From NCBI RefSeq assembly GCF_012933445.1, contig NZ_JABBNC010000034.1, forward strand, positions 1-64,000: a stretch of 64,000 nt of DNA, in the 5' to 3' direction. The stretch comes from Actinoplanes sp. TBRC 11911. GTDB lineage: Bacteria; Actinomycetota; Actinomycetes; Mycobacteriales; Micromonosporaceae. The notes beneath the pieces are model-generated. The model saw only the letters and a program-made list of their open reading frames with translations. It was not told where the DNA came from and ran no database searches. The translations under genes were made by a program, and so were the position numbers. This document shows positions 26,450-35,419 of the stretch, piece after piece; the stretch's first letter is position 1; the number at the start of each line of letters is the position of its first letter.

Positions 26450-27465
26450 TGGGATCGATGCTGCGTGCCGCGGGCCTGCGCGGACTGCCCGACCTCATCG
26501 AGGAGCTGGGTGGCGACCGGGAGGCTCTCCCGGCCCGCTACGGCGTGCCGGCCGCGGCCGTCGACTCGGACAACGAGGTGATCAGCTCGAACGACGCGGC
26601 CCGCCTGCTCCAAGGTGCGGCGGCGGCGTTGAACTGCCCCGATCTCGGGCTGCGGCTGGCCGCCCGGCAGGACATCGCGATCCTCGGCCCGCTCGCCGTC
26701 GCGATCGAGAATTCGGCGACGCTCGGTGACGCGCTGGACTGCGCCGGGCGGTTCCTCTTCGTGCACAGCCCGGCCCTCACGATCGACCAGGTGCCGGACC
26801 CGTCGCACCGGCCCGGGGTGATCGGCCTGCGCTACCGCGGCACCGAGTGGGACGCGCTGCCGCCGGTGGCCGCCGATCACGGCCTGGGCCTGCTGCACCG
26901 GATCACGATCGTGCTGATCGGCGGCCGCTACGGGCTGCGGTCGGTGCACCTGCCGCACCGGCCCGCCGCACCGGTCGCGCGCTACACCGAGTTCTTCGGC
27001 GCGGACGTACGCTTCGGCCAGGCCGACGCCCTGTTACGGGTGCCGGCCACGCTCGTCGACGCCCCGATCACCGGGGGCAGCCGGATGCTGCGCGACGTCG
27101 CCCTCGACTACCTGAAGTCACACCTGCCCGCCACCGCGCCGACCCTGGAGGTCCGGGTGCGGCAGCTGCTCACCCGCTCGCTGGGCTCGACCCCGGCCGA
27201 CATCACCGCGATCGCCCGCCACCTGCGCACCCACCCGCGCACGCTGCAGCGCCGGCTCGCCGCGTCCGGCACGACGTTCGACAAAATCCTCGACTCCGTA
27301 CGCCGGGAGGCCGCGCACCGCCTGATCACCACCACGGACGTACCGTTCGCGCAGGTCACCGCCATGGTCGGGCTGACCGAGCAGTCGGCCCTGACACGTG
27401 CGGTCCGCCGTTGGTACGGCCAGGCGCCGCGCGAGTTGCGCAGAAATATCCACCCGGTCCCTTGA
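26449..27465 (+). CDS. AraC-family regulator, VirS-like
   Basis: 338 residues: an N-terminal arabinose-binding-type domain of the VirS/OruR class and a C-terminal double HTH (DITAIARHLRTHPRTLQRRLAASG, then TDVPFAQVTAMVGLTEQSALTRAVRRWYGQAPRELRR). Divergent transcription from a MymA-like monooxygenase matches mycobacterial virS-mymA, where VirS activates the operon in acid. I infer it controls 26378-23297. A second ATG nine bases downstream could also be the start. Confidence 0.88.
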   Translation: MGSMLRAAGLRGLPDLIEELGGDREALPARYGVPAAAVDSDNEVISSNDAARLLQGAAAALNCPDLGLRLAARQDIAILGPLAVAIENSATLGDALDCAGRFLFVHSPALTIDQVPDPSHRPGVIGLRYRGTEWDALPPVAADHGLGLLHRITIVLIGGRYGLRSVHLPHRPAAPVARYTEFFGADVRFGQADALLRVPATLVDAPITGGSRMLRDVALDYLKSHLPATAPTLEVRVRQLLTRSLGSTPADITAIARHLRTHPRTLQRRLAASGTTFDKILDSVRREAAHRLITTTDVPFAQVTAMVGLTEQSALTRAVRRWYGQAPRELRRNIHPVP

Positions 27466-27562
27466 CCCGCACCGGGTGGATCTTGGCTGAGCCGGATCGG
27501 CCGGTGCCGCGGCCGGGGCGCACGCGACACGATGGGCTCGGCCGACCGGACGAGGAGGAGCC

Positions 27563-27751
27563 ATGGACGACGCGCTGCGCGCCTACGACGTGGGCCGGGC
27601 CGACGGGCTCGCCGGACTGCGCGACCACGTCATGGCCACCGACCCGGACATGGGCGCCGACTACCGTGTCGGCCTGGCCGACGGCCAGCTCGAGCTGTTC
27701 CAGAAGAACCTTCTCGCCGCCGTCCGCAGGGCCCTCGGCGACGCGGCCTGA
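27563..27751 (+). CDS. Small protein, paralogue 1 of a tandem pair
   Basis: 62 residues, MDDALRAYDVGRADGLAG..., no known family. It shares its frame pattern with the next gene: MDD-x(2,3)-L-x-AY-x2-GR-x-DG-x2-G, then DYR-[VI]-G-x2-DG-[QR]-LE-[LV]-F. CGAGGAGGAG precedes the ATG. Probably a compact helical protein. Tandem duplication and conserved Gly/Asp positions suggest a real gene pair. Confidence 0.65.
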   Translation: MDDALRAYDVGRADGLAGLRDHVMATDPDMGADYRVGLADGQLELFQKNLLAAVRRALGDAA

Positions 27752-27755
27752 TCCG

Positions 27756-27932
27756 ATGGACGACGAGACCCTGCTGGCGTACTTCACCGGCCGGCTCGAC
27801 GGCATCCTCGGGCGCCGCGACACCGTCCGCTCCGGCGACCCGGACTACCGGATCGGCTTCCTCGACGGGCGCCTCGAGGTCTTCCGCCTCCTCGCCGCGG
27901 TCCGCCGCATCGTCGAAGAGAACGACCGGTAG
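27756..27932 (+). CDS. Small protein, paralogue 2 of a tandem pair
   Basis: 58 residues, MDDETLLAYFTGRLDGILG..., starting 4 bp after the stop of paralogue 1. Alignment by eye gives about 40% identity with the same aromatic/Gly/Asp skeleton (DYRIGFLDGRLEVFR against DYRVGLADGQLELFQ). They may form a heterodimer. Function unknown. Confidence 0.65.
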   Translation: MDDETLLAYFTGRLDGILGRRDTVRSGDPDYRIGFLDGRLEVFRLLAAVRRIVEENDR

Positions 27933-27938
27933 GGCCAC

Positions 27939-29390
27939 TCAGGGCAGGAGGATGCCCGGGTTCAGGATGCCGGCCGGGTCGACCGCCTGCTTCACACCCC
28001 GCAGCATCGCGGCGCCCACCGGGCCGATCTCACCGGCGTACCACGGACGGTGGTCGCGGCCGATCCCGTGATGGTGAGTGATCGTGCCACCGGCGGCCGC
28101 GACCGCGTCGCCCGCGGCCTTCTTCACCGAGCGCCACTGCGCCACCGGGTCGTCGTCACTCTTAGTGGCTAGGGTGTAGTACAGCGAGGCGCCGTTCTCG
28201 TACACGTGCGAGACGTGGCACATCACCACCGCTCGCGGGGCGGCCTCGCGGAGCGCGTCGCGGATGGCGGCGTACGCGTCGGGTACCCGATGCCAGAACG
28301 TCGCGGTCTCGAACGTGTCCGCCCAGCCGCCCGCGTCCAGCAGCGCGTCCCGCAGGTAACCGGCGCCGTAGCGGCCGCGCTGCCACGCGTCGCCGGCCGC
28401 CGCGCCCAGCGGGGTGGCGCCGGGCGGGTCCAGCGGCGGCGCGTCCAGGTCCGGCGACGAGAAGATGGCCAGCGCGCCGTCCACCCCGGACACCTGCGAC
28501 TCCACCTCGTCGGACAGCCGCGCGACAGCGGGCAGCGGACCGTCCTGGGCCAGCGACCGCATCGCACGTAGCCCGTCGGCGAAACTCGGGAAACGCCAAC
28601 CGGCGTACCGCAGCACCGAGGCCGGACGCACCCGGACCGTGACCTGAGTGATGACGCCGAAGACACCCTCCGAGCCGAGCAGCAGCTGGCGCAGGTCGGG
28701 GCCGGCGGCGGACTGCGGCGCCCGGCCGAGGTCGAGGCTGCCGGTGGGGGTGGCGGCCCGCAACGCGACCACCATCTGGTCGAACCGCCCGTACGCCGAC
28801 GAGGCCTGGCCGCTGGATCGGGTGGCCGCGAACCCGCCCAGCGTCGCGTACTGGAACGACTGCGGGAAATGGCCGAGCGTGAAACCGTGCGACGCCAGGA
28901 TCGTCTCCGCCTCCGGCGCGCGGATGCCGGCCTCGAAGGTGGCGGTCCGCGAGATCGGGTCGATGTCGACGAGCCGGTTCATCCGGGCCAGATCCAGGGC
29001 GATGACCCCGGCGAATCCGTTGCGCTCGGCGTGCAGGCCGCCGACCACCGAGGTGCCTCCCCCGTACGGGACCACAGCGACCCGGTATTCCGAGGCGATC
29101 CGCAGGATTTCGAGTATCTCGTCGTGCGTCGCCGGCCGCAGGACGCCGTCCGGCACGCCCGGGACCTGCCCGGACCGGGCCAGCAGCAGGTCCTCGGTGG
29201 ACATTCCGGCCGCGTGCCCCAGTCGCGCCTCGTCGGAGACGTCCGCGCCCGGGAAGGGAAGTGCCCGCGGCGCCGGAAGCGTGACGGGCGCGGGCGGTGG
29301 CGGATTGTCGGCGGCCAGGCCCAGGACGGCCCGGATCTCCGGCGGCAACGTGATGGCGTGAGCGGGTTCTCCCCAGCGGAACGCGGTCAT
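27939..29390 (-). CDS. FAD-binding oxidase, alkyl-DHAP synthase/D-lactate dehydrogenase type
   Basis: 483-residue flavoprotein of the VAO/PCMH superfamily. FAD-binding segment: VVPYGGGTSVVGG and GHFPQSFQYATLGGFAATRSSGQAS; C-terminal signature HHHGIGRDH and the end QAVDPAGILNPG. The GHFPQS and SSAYGRFDQMV stretches are closest to alkyldihydroxyacetonephosphate-synthase-like oxidases common in actinobacteria. Substrate uncertain. It follows the NACHT-HEAT gene (75-bp gap) on the same strand. Confidence 0.88.
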   Translation of the reverse strand: MTAFRWGEPAHAITLPPEIRAVLGLAADNPPPPAPVTLPAPRALPFPGADVSDEARLGHAAGMSTEDLLLARSGQVPGVPDGVLRPATHDEILEILRIASEYRVAVVPYGGGTSVVGGLHAERNGFAGVIALDLARMNRLVDIDPISRTATFEAGIRAPEAETILASHGFTLGHFPQSFQYATLGGFAATRSSGQASSAYGRFDQMVVALRAATPTGSLDLGRAPQSAAGPDLRQLLLGSEGVFGVITQVTVRVRPASVLRYAGWRFPSFADGLRAMRSLAQDGPLPAVARLSDEVESQVSGVDGALAIFSSPDLDAPPLDPPGATPLGAAAGDAWQRGRYGAGYLRDALLDAGGWADTFETATFWHRVPDAYAAIRDALREAAPRAVVMCHVSHVYENGASLYYTLATKSDDDPVAQWRSVKKAAGDAVAAAGGTITHHHGIGRDHRPWYAGEIGPVGAAMLRGVKQAVDPAGILNPGILLP

Positions 29391-29465
29391 GCGTATACCG
29401 TTTCATCCGCCTTTGGAGCGCCCAAGGGGTGATGCCTGCGCCGTTGATCTCACGTGAGGAGCGAC

Positions 29466-32400
29466 TCATGTGAGAACTCGCCCGAGCACCTTTTCCGGCC
29501 GCCGCAGCACCAGCGCGACGACGGGCAGCGGGCTCTCGTTGAGGATCGCCGCGTCCGCGTCGGAGAGCAGGTCGCCCTCGGTGTAGGCCAGCCACCACCG
29601 GCGCAGCCGGGGGATCCGGCGGTCCCGCAGCAACCGGCCGAACAGCGTGCTCGCGGCCCGGCGGCTGAGGACGTCGAGCCGGTTCATCGCGGCGACCCGC
29701 GCGGTGACGTCGGCGTCGCCGGCCGCGATCGCGGTGAGCACGGCCCGCGCCTCGGCGTCCGGCAGCAGGCGGCAGGCCGCAGCCCGCACCAGCGCCGGGA
29801 CACCGTCGGTGGTGGCCAGTGCGGCCAGCCGCGGATCGGTCACCAGCTCGACCGCCGCGGCCCGGTGCCGTGCGGGCGCGGTGTCGTCGAAGGCCAGCCG
29901 GATCAGCGGTCCGGCGTCGTCCAGGATGCCCAGCGCGACGGTGGCCGCCCGCAGCCGCAGCGCCCGCCGGGAGCCGGGCGCGGCGAGTTGGTCGAGGACC
30001 TGCCGGCCCGCGGCCGGGTCGAGCTGGGCGAGCCCGGTCGCGGCCCGCATCCGCGGGCGCCGCCGCGTGCTCCGGCTCCCGGCGGTGCGGCGCAGCCGTT
30101 GCGGGCCGCGCGGATCGCCGAGCGCGGTCAGGGCGATCGCCGCTTCGATGGCCAGGCGCGATCCGGTGCGTCCCCGCGTCCGTCGGTGCAGCACCTCCGC
30201 CGACCGCGCGTCGCCGTTGGCGGCCAGCAGATAGCGCAGATGCAGCTTCTGGAAGGGGGAGAAGCGATGTTTGTCGAGCAGCCGCCGCAGCCGTGGCACC
30301 GACTCGGCGTGGCCCACCTCGAGCAGCCCGGCGAGGATGGTGGCCTCGACCGCGGGCGGCTGCGGATCGTCGAGCAGCCCGGTGAGAGGCCGCACCGCGC
30401 CGAGGGCGGCGAGCCGTCGCGCGGCGGCGAGCCGTATGAGGATCTCGCCCGGCTGGTGGGCCAGCGAGGTCAGCGGCGCCCGGTTCCCGAGGTCGGCGCA
30501 GCGGGCCGCTGCCCCGTACGCCATCGGCAGGTTCGGGCGCGCCCGGGCGACGTCGCGCAACGCCTCGCCGGCGGCCGGATCCCCGCGCTCGTACAGGGCG
30601 AGCGCGGCCGCGTACGTGCTCGGCGGCCACCGCGTGGTGTACGGCCATCCGGCGCCGAGGTTGCGCAGCAGCTCCGGATCTCCGGCGTCGGCCAGCGCCG
30701 ACGCCAGCCGCACGCGATGAAACGCGTCGATTCCCGGGGCCTCGGCCATCGCCCGCAGCGCGGCAGGGTCACCGCCCTCGGCCAGGCGGAACGCCGCGGC
30801 CACCCGCTCGGCCTCGCTGGCCCGCGCATCCGCCACCCGCCGGGTGAGCGCCTCCCGGGCCAGCACCCCGAGAGGCCCGTCCGCGACCGGCACCGCGTCC
30901 GCCGACAACGGCAGCCGCAGATCCGGGTCCGCCCCGGCGCCGCGTTCCTCGAGGGTGTCGGCGATCCACGCCCGCACCACCTCGTCCGCCTGCGCGGCCA
31001 CCGTCCGGAGCAGCTCGTGCCCGTTCGCCGGGTCGATGTCGGCGACCCGGTCCGCCACCAGCGCACGCGTCCACGACGGCAGCGTCGCGTCACCGGCCAG
31101 CTTCGACATGCGCGCCAGCACGTCCGCGTCGATGCTCAGCTCACCCAGGATGCGCAGCGCCTCCGGGGCCTGCTCGGACTCCCCGGCGACCCGGTTCAGC
31201 AGCAGCTCGACGACCCGGTCGCGGGTCCGCGGCGCCACCGCGATCCCGTCGGCGAGCAGGTCGCCCGCAGCAATGGGCTCGTCGCGCAGCAGCGCCTCGA
31301 TCAGCGCGTCCGAGTCGGGCCGCCGCGCGACCGCGAACGCGGCGAGACTGCGCGTGGCGGGGCCGGCCGCCAGCGTGATCCAGGACGCCTCGTCCACGAA
31401 CGACGCCGCGAAGTACTCGGCGAAGCTCTGATGCGCGAACACCACCCGGTCCCGGCGCAGCGTGCACACCCCGGTGGCGAGCAGCAGGTCACGCACCACC
31501 CGATCGCGATCCGGGCCGAGGTCGTGCGGCGCGTGCTCGGCGAGCCAGCCGGCGGCGACGGTGATCAGGCGTACGGAGGGATCGGTCAGCCAGGCCTCGC
31601 CGCAGGCCCGCAACAGGCCCGCCAGGTGCGGCCGGAACGGGTCCGGCGCGCCGCGCCCGTCCAGCAGATGATCGACGAACCGGTCGTACAACGCGGCCCG
31701 GCTGGACGGCAACGCCCGATCGCCGGACGCCTCGTAGACCAGCGCGGCGATGGTCGCCAGCAGCGGAACCCGGGCCACCGGGCCCAGCCGGGCACCCGCC
31801 ACCCGGGCCAGGAAACGCCCGGCCGTGCGGTCCGCGCGGCGCCGGTCGTCCGGGAAGCGCGCGGCGAACCAGCGATGCGCGAACTCGTCCAGCTCCCGCC
31901 GGTCGAAGGGGCGCAGGTCGTAGACGCCGACCGCCGGTCCGTGCAGCTCGGCGAGCTCGGGCCCGGCCAGCGGCCGCCCGGTCAGCACGAACCGGTACGG
32001 GCCGGTGCCGGTGAGCAGCCCCTTGATCCGCCACAGCACCTCGGACCGGCTCTTCGTGCCGGCCACCTCGTCGAGCCCGTCGACCAGCACCCGCCAGCAG
32101 TGGCCGCGGGCCGGCGGCCGCTCGAAGACCGCGGCCGGCAGCTCGACCGCCAGATCACGATGGACGGCACGGGCCAGCGCGTCGCCCAGCGATCGGCCCA
32201 CCAGGTCGGCGGCCGGAACGATCACCGCGATGTCGCCCTGTCTACGCCGGGCGAGATCACCGGCGAAGGTCGCCAGAAACGTGGACTTGCCCGCCCCGGC
32301 GTCACCCAGCAGCACCGCGTGGCGATGCGCGTCGAGGATCCGCGCCGCCGCGACCGTGCGCGGTTTGTCGCCGCCGAGCGTCGCCCGCGACCGCACGTAC

Positions 32401-32621
32401 AGCTCGCTCAGCCGGGGCACGTGCTCGCCGAAGAACCGGTAACGATGGCGTCCCGCGTCGTCGATCTGCGCCGCCAGCAGTGCGGCCAGGCGCGGATCCC
32501 GGCGGCGGCGCCGGCGCTTACCGGCCCGGACGGCGATCCACAGCGCCGCGACACCCGCCACGGCGCCCACGATGGACGCGAGCTTGTCACCGGTGTCCAA
32601 CAGGGATCCGAGGCCGTCCAT
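29466..32621 (-). CDS. Membrane-anchored NACHT NTPase with HEAT-like repeats
   Basis: 1051 residues. N-terminal membrane helix (15-32) followed by a very basic KRRRRRR stretch, then NACHT: P-loop GDAGAGKS (106-113), Walker B LVDGLDE (179-185), FVLTGRP and VVFAHQSFAEYFAA (end of the NACHT module). From about residue 450 to the C-terminus it consists of HEAT-like helical repeats (DPELLRNLGAG, DARSAEVLHRR, DPRGPQRLRR). The layout is a cytoplasmic STAND switch with a protein-binding sensor, tethered to the membrane. It starts 14 bp after a PLP decarboxylase gene. Possible roles: immunity or envelope signalling (inference). Confidence 0.88.
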   Translation of the reverse strand: MDGLGSLLDTGDKLASIVGAVAGVAALWIAVRAGKRRRRRRDPRLAALLAAQIDDAGRHRYRFFGEHVPRLSELYVRSRATLGGDKPRTVAAARILDAHRHAVLLGDAGAGKSTFLATFAGDLARRRQGDIAVIVPAADLVGRSLGDALARAVHRDLAVELPAAVFERPPARGHCWRVLVDGLDEVAGTKSRSEVLWRIKGLLTGTGPYRFVLTGRPLAGPELAELHGPAVGVYDLRPFDRRELDEFAHRWFAARFPDDRRRADRTAGRFLARVAGARLGPVARVPLLATIAALVYEASGDRALPSSRAALYDRFVDHLLDGRGAPDPFRPHLAGLLRACGEAWLTDPSVRLITVAAGWLAEHAPHDLGPDRDRVVRDLLLATGVCTLRRDRVVFAHQSFAEYFAASFVDEASWITLAAGPATRSLAAFAVARRPDSDALIEALLRDEPIAAGDLLADGIAVAPRTRDRVVELLLNRVAGESEQAPEALRILGELSIDADVLARMSKLAGDATLPSWTRALVADRVADIDPANGHELLRTVAAQADEVVRAWIADTLEERGAGADPDLRLPLSADAVPVADGPLGVLAREALTRRVADARASEAERVAAAFRLAEGGDPAALRAMAEAPGIDAFHRVRLASALADAGDPELLRNLGAGWPYTTRWPPSTYAAALALYERGDPAAGEALRDVARARPNLPMAYGAAARCADLGNRAPLTSLAHQPGEILIRLAAARRLAALGAVRPLTGLLDDPQPPAVEATILAGLLEVGHAESVPRLRRLLDKHRFSPFQKLHLRYLLAANGDARSAEVLHRRTRGRTGSRLAIEAAIALTALGDPRGPQRLRRTAGSRSTRRRPRMRAATGLAQLDPAAGRQVLDQLAAPGSRRALRLRAATVALGILDDAGPLIRLAFDDTAPARHRAAAVELVTDPRLAALATTDGVPALVRAAACRLLPDAEARAVLTAIAAGDADVTARVAAMNRLDVLSRRAASTLFGRLLRDRRIPRLRRWWLAYTEGDLLSDADAAILNESPLPVVALVLRRPEKVLGRVLT

Positions 32622-32635
32622 CGACGGCGATCCTC

Positions 32636-34051
32636 TCAGACGGCCCGGCGCGTGAGCTCGCGGACCACCTCAACGAAGACGTCGATGTCGGATTCGGTGG
32701 TGCGCCAGTTGACGATCGCCGGCCGCAGCGCCACCCGCCCGTCGTACACGGTGGTCCCGGCGTACACCCGGCCGTCCTCGATCAACGCGGCGCCGATCCG
32801 CCGGTTGAGCTCGTCCAGAGCCTCCTCCGGCACGCCCGCGGGCCGCGCCCGGAAACAGACGATGCACAGCGGGACGTCGGCCAGGCGTTCCAGTTCCGGC
32901 GCCTCGTCCACCCGGCGGGCCAGGTGCTGCGCCAAATCCAGGTGGCGTTCCACCATCTGCCGATAACCATTGCGTCCGTACGCCGAGAGCGTCGCCCAGA
33001 TGGGCAACGCGCGGGCGCGCCGCGACGACTCCGGCCCGTACAGCGCGTATCCACCGGACGGGTCACCGGGGCCGGGCAGATAGGCGGCACCCGGCATGCC
33101 GAATGCCGCACCGAGCCGCGCGGTGTCCTTCACCAGGGCGAACCCGCTCTCGTACGGGACGTTGAGCCATTTGTGCCCGTCGGCCGCGATGGAGTCGGCC
33201 CGGTCGATGCCGTCGGTCAGGTGCCGGGTGCGCGGCGACAACGCGGCGAACAGCCCGAACGCGCCGTCCACGTGCAGCCAGGCCCCGAACTCCTCGGCCA
33301 GGTCGGCCAGCTCGCCGATCGGGTCGAAGTCGCCCGCGTTGACCTCACCCGCGTTCCCGATGATCACCGCCGGGGCGTTCAGCTCGGCCAGCCGCCGCCG
33401 CATCGCCCCGACGTCGGCCCGGCCGTCCCCGTACACCTCCACCGAGTCCCGGCCGTGGCCCAGCATCTGCAGTGCCTTACGGGCGCTGGCGTGCACGTAT
33501 CCGCCGGACAGCACCGGCATCCGCGGCATCCCGGTCAGCCCTTGACCGACTGTGTCCCGCCCGTGCCGCGCACCCCACCAGTGGGTGGCGCAGCCCAGCG
33601 AGGTGAAGTTGGCGAACGTCGCACTCGCCACCAGCGCGCCGCCCCAGCCCCGGGGCAGGCCGAACAGGTCGCGCAGCCAGTCCAGCACCACGGTCTCGGT
33701 CTCGTGCGCGAACGACGACGACACCCGGGCGAACGCGTTCTGGTCGAGCAGGCTCGCCGTCCAGTCCGCGGCCAGCGCCGCCGGGGTCACCCCGCCGGTG
33801 ACGAAGTGAAAGAAGCGCGGCCCCGACGAGGTGGTCGCCGCCGCGGTGCCGACGCGCAGCAGCCGCTCGACCGTCTCAGCGCCGCCTGCGCCGTCGTCCG
33901 GGAGCGACCCGCCCAGCTCGGGCAGCAGTTTGGCGGCGGCGGGGTCCAGCACCGGCCGGTCCGCGAGGGACGCCAGGTAGGGCCCGGCGGCGGCGTGGAC
34001 GCGGTCGAGCGCGGCGGCGGCGAGGGCGATCTCACCAATCGGGTCGGCCAT
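32636..34051 (-). CDS. PLP-dependent group II decarboxylase
   Basis: 471 residues of the aromatic-L-amino-acid/glutamate decarboxylase family. HVDGAFG carries the PLP-pairing Asp, and ADGHKWLNVPY carries the Schiff-base Lys294. Active-site SGPRFFHFVTGG is also typical. It decarboxylates an amino acid; the exact substrate is not readable. The gene begins beside a repeat island and is followed after 14 bp by the NACHT-HEAT gene, so the two are probably one transcript, an uncommon pairing. Confidence 0.9.
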   Translation of the reverse strand: MADPIGEIALAAAALDRVHAAAGPYLASLADRPVLDPAAAKLLPELGGSLPDDGAGGAETVERLLRVGTAAATTSSGPRFFHFVTGGVTPAALAADWTASLLDQNAFARVSSSFAHETETVVLDWLRDLFGLPRGWGGALVASATFANFTSLGCATHWWGARHGRDTVGQGLTGMPRMPVLSGGYVHASARKALQMLGHGRDSVEVYGDGRADVGAMRRRLAELNAPAVIIGNAGEVNAGDFDPIGELADLAEEFGAWLHVDGAFGLFAALSPRTRHLTDGIDRADSIAADGHKWLNVPYESGFALVKDTARLGAAFGMPGAAYLPGPGDPSGGYALYGPESSRRARALPIWATLSAYGRNGYRQMVERHLDLAQHLARRVDEAPELERLADVPLCIVCFRARPAGVPEEALDELNRRIGAALIEDGRVYAGTTVYDGRVALRPAIVNWRTTESDIDVFVEVVRELTRRAV

Positions 34052-34091
34052 GCCCGCAGCCTACGGAATCGAGGCCGGCCACGGGGTCCGG

Positions 34092-34220
34092 CGCGCGCCC
34101 GCCGGGCGCGCGGTGGCTGCGCCCGGCGGCCGCGCGGTGGCCGTGCCCGCCGGACGCGCGGTGGCCGTGCCCGCCGGCCGCGCGGTGGCCGTGCCCGCCG
34201 GACGCGCGGTGGCCGCGCCC
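34092..34220. repeat. 24-bp tandem repeats upstream of the decarboxylase
   Basis: Five units of GCGCGGTGGCCGTGCCCGCC type, GCGCGGTGG recurring every 24 bp from 34108. They lie 40-170 bp upstream of the decarboxylase ATG, where its promoter would be expected. Both strands stay open (24 is a multiple of 3), but the encoded GHGHRASG-type peptide has no family resemblance. Confidence 0.8.
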
Positions 34221-34330
34221 ACGAAACGGTGGCTCCGGGGCTTGCTGTCGGCCGGCTGCTGACGTCGCCGAGCCGCCGCCGCCAACCGCTGAGGCGGCGA
34301 CGATCAACCGGTGCGCCGTGTCCGCTCCAG

Positions 34331-34890
34331 TGCGTCTCCTTCAGCGGGATATTTCCGACTGCGCCGATCGCCCGGGCACCGGCTAGGAGCCACTGCCGTC
34401 TCACCCGCCTCCTGGTGTCTCCTTCAGCTGGAAATTTCCAACTCTGCTGACCGTCCAGGCACCGGCTAATTAGGAGCCACTGCCGTCTCACCCGCCTCCT
34501 GGTGTCTCCTTCAGCTGGAAATTTCCAACTCTGCTGACCGTCCGGGCGGCGGCCGTGAGCAAGCGTCGCGCTCGCGTGTCTGCTTCAGGTGGATATTTCC
34601 GACTGCGTCAGCGGTCTCGGCGCCGGCTATGAGCGAGCCAGCGCGTCGCATTCGCTTCATGTGTCTGCTGTCACGAGATATTTCCGACTTGTCGGTCGTG
34701 CGGGCGGCGGGCGTGAGCTAGGGCGTCGCGTTCGCTTCGCGTGTCTGCTTCAGACGGATATTTCCGACTCCGCTGACTGGCCGGGCGGCGGGCAGGAATC
34801 GCTGCGCCACGTTCGCCCTGTGTGCCTCCATCAGTTGCAGTTGCAACCGCGACCGGGCCCGAGATTGCATCGAGACATTTCCGATTTTTC
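34331..34890. repeat. 74-87 bp tandem array carrying GGATATTTCC/GGAAATTTCC
   Basis: Seven degenerate units, each starting GTGTCTSCTTCAG. In six, an AT-rich palindromic decamer follows: GGATATTTCC at 34347, 34591 and 34756, GGAAATTTCC at 34430 and 34517, AGATATTTCC at 34676. Spacing is 74-87 bp. The decamer is the best-conserved part, while the GC-rich remainder varies. No open frame here resembles a protein. A binding-site array is a reasonable guess. Confidence 0.75.
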
Positions 34891-34975
34891 GCTTTTATCG
34901 CCTGGCTCGGATGCTGCGGTCTCGCACCCGTCGTCCGGAGGGTGGCCCCCCTTCCGCGACGCCGCGAGGAGGTGT

Positions 34976-35125
34976 CGAGCGATCGGATTTTCGAGACCTT
35001 GGAGAGTTCGGGTTCGTATGTGGGCGTAACTCTCCAAGGTCTCGAAATCGGTCCGAAAATAGTGGCCACAAAAGCCGCGATGTGGATAAAACGACCGTCC
35101 TCTTTGGGCGGTCGTCCATGATGCG
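34976..35125 (+). repeat. Structured interspersed element, copy C
   Basis: The longest stem of the family: TCGAGACCTTGGAGAGTT (34991-35008) with its perfect complement (35028-35045), extendable outward with one bulged T. The loop is CGGGTTCGTATGTGGGCGT. The inner stem equals copy A, and the outer GAGACC/GGTCTC pairs differ from copies A and D on both arms. The 5' modules are not recognisable. Downstream GATGTGGATAAAACGACCG is followed by its own hairpin ACGACCG...CGGTCGT (35091-35115). Confidence 0.75.
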
Positions 35126-35419
35126 GGCGTTCTCGTCCGGATGGTGAGAAGTCCCCTCATCGCGACGCCCGCCTGCCAAGCCGCGCGCAGCGAATGCCGT
35201 ATCACCGCGGCGCGCGCAGCCAATGCCGTCTCACCCCGCCGCGCCCCCATGGGCCCAAAGCATGACTTATACGGTCTATCCGCCCACCACGCCACCCGCG
35301 TGAGATCGATCGCGTCCGCTTTACATGATCAACGGTGCGGGCCCGGGCGCGGACGGGGTGAATGTGATCCGGCCGCTAGTCATGGTCGGTGCCGCCGGGC
35401 TTGGCCTACGGTGTAGAGC
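35126..35419. other. Gene-free stretch before dedA
   Basis: No gene is seen. Two short near-repeats (GCGCAGCGAATGCCGTATCACC and GCGCAGCCAATGCCGTCTCACC, about 35183 and 35213) recall the TGCCGTCTCACCCGCC words of the neighbouring array. The promoter of the DedA gene is presumably in the last 100 bp. Confidence 0.5.

Noticed and set aside
29454-32966. 1170-codon plus-strand frame opposite the NACHT-HEAT gene
   Set aside because: Antisense shadow caused by high GC. The minus-strand product has clear NACHT motifs, and the plus-strand peptide is Arg/Gly/Gln/Pro-rich and featureless.
34032-34307. Minus-strand frame encoding GHGHRASG repeats upstream of the decarboxylase
   Set aside because: Product of the 24-bp array. 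No start context or homology features, and it overlaps the decarboxylase promoter region.
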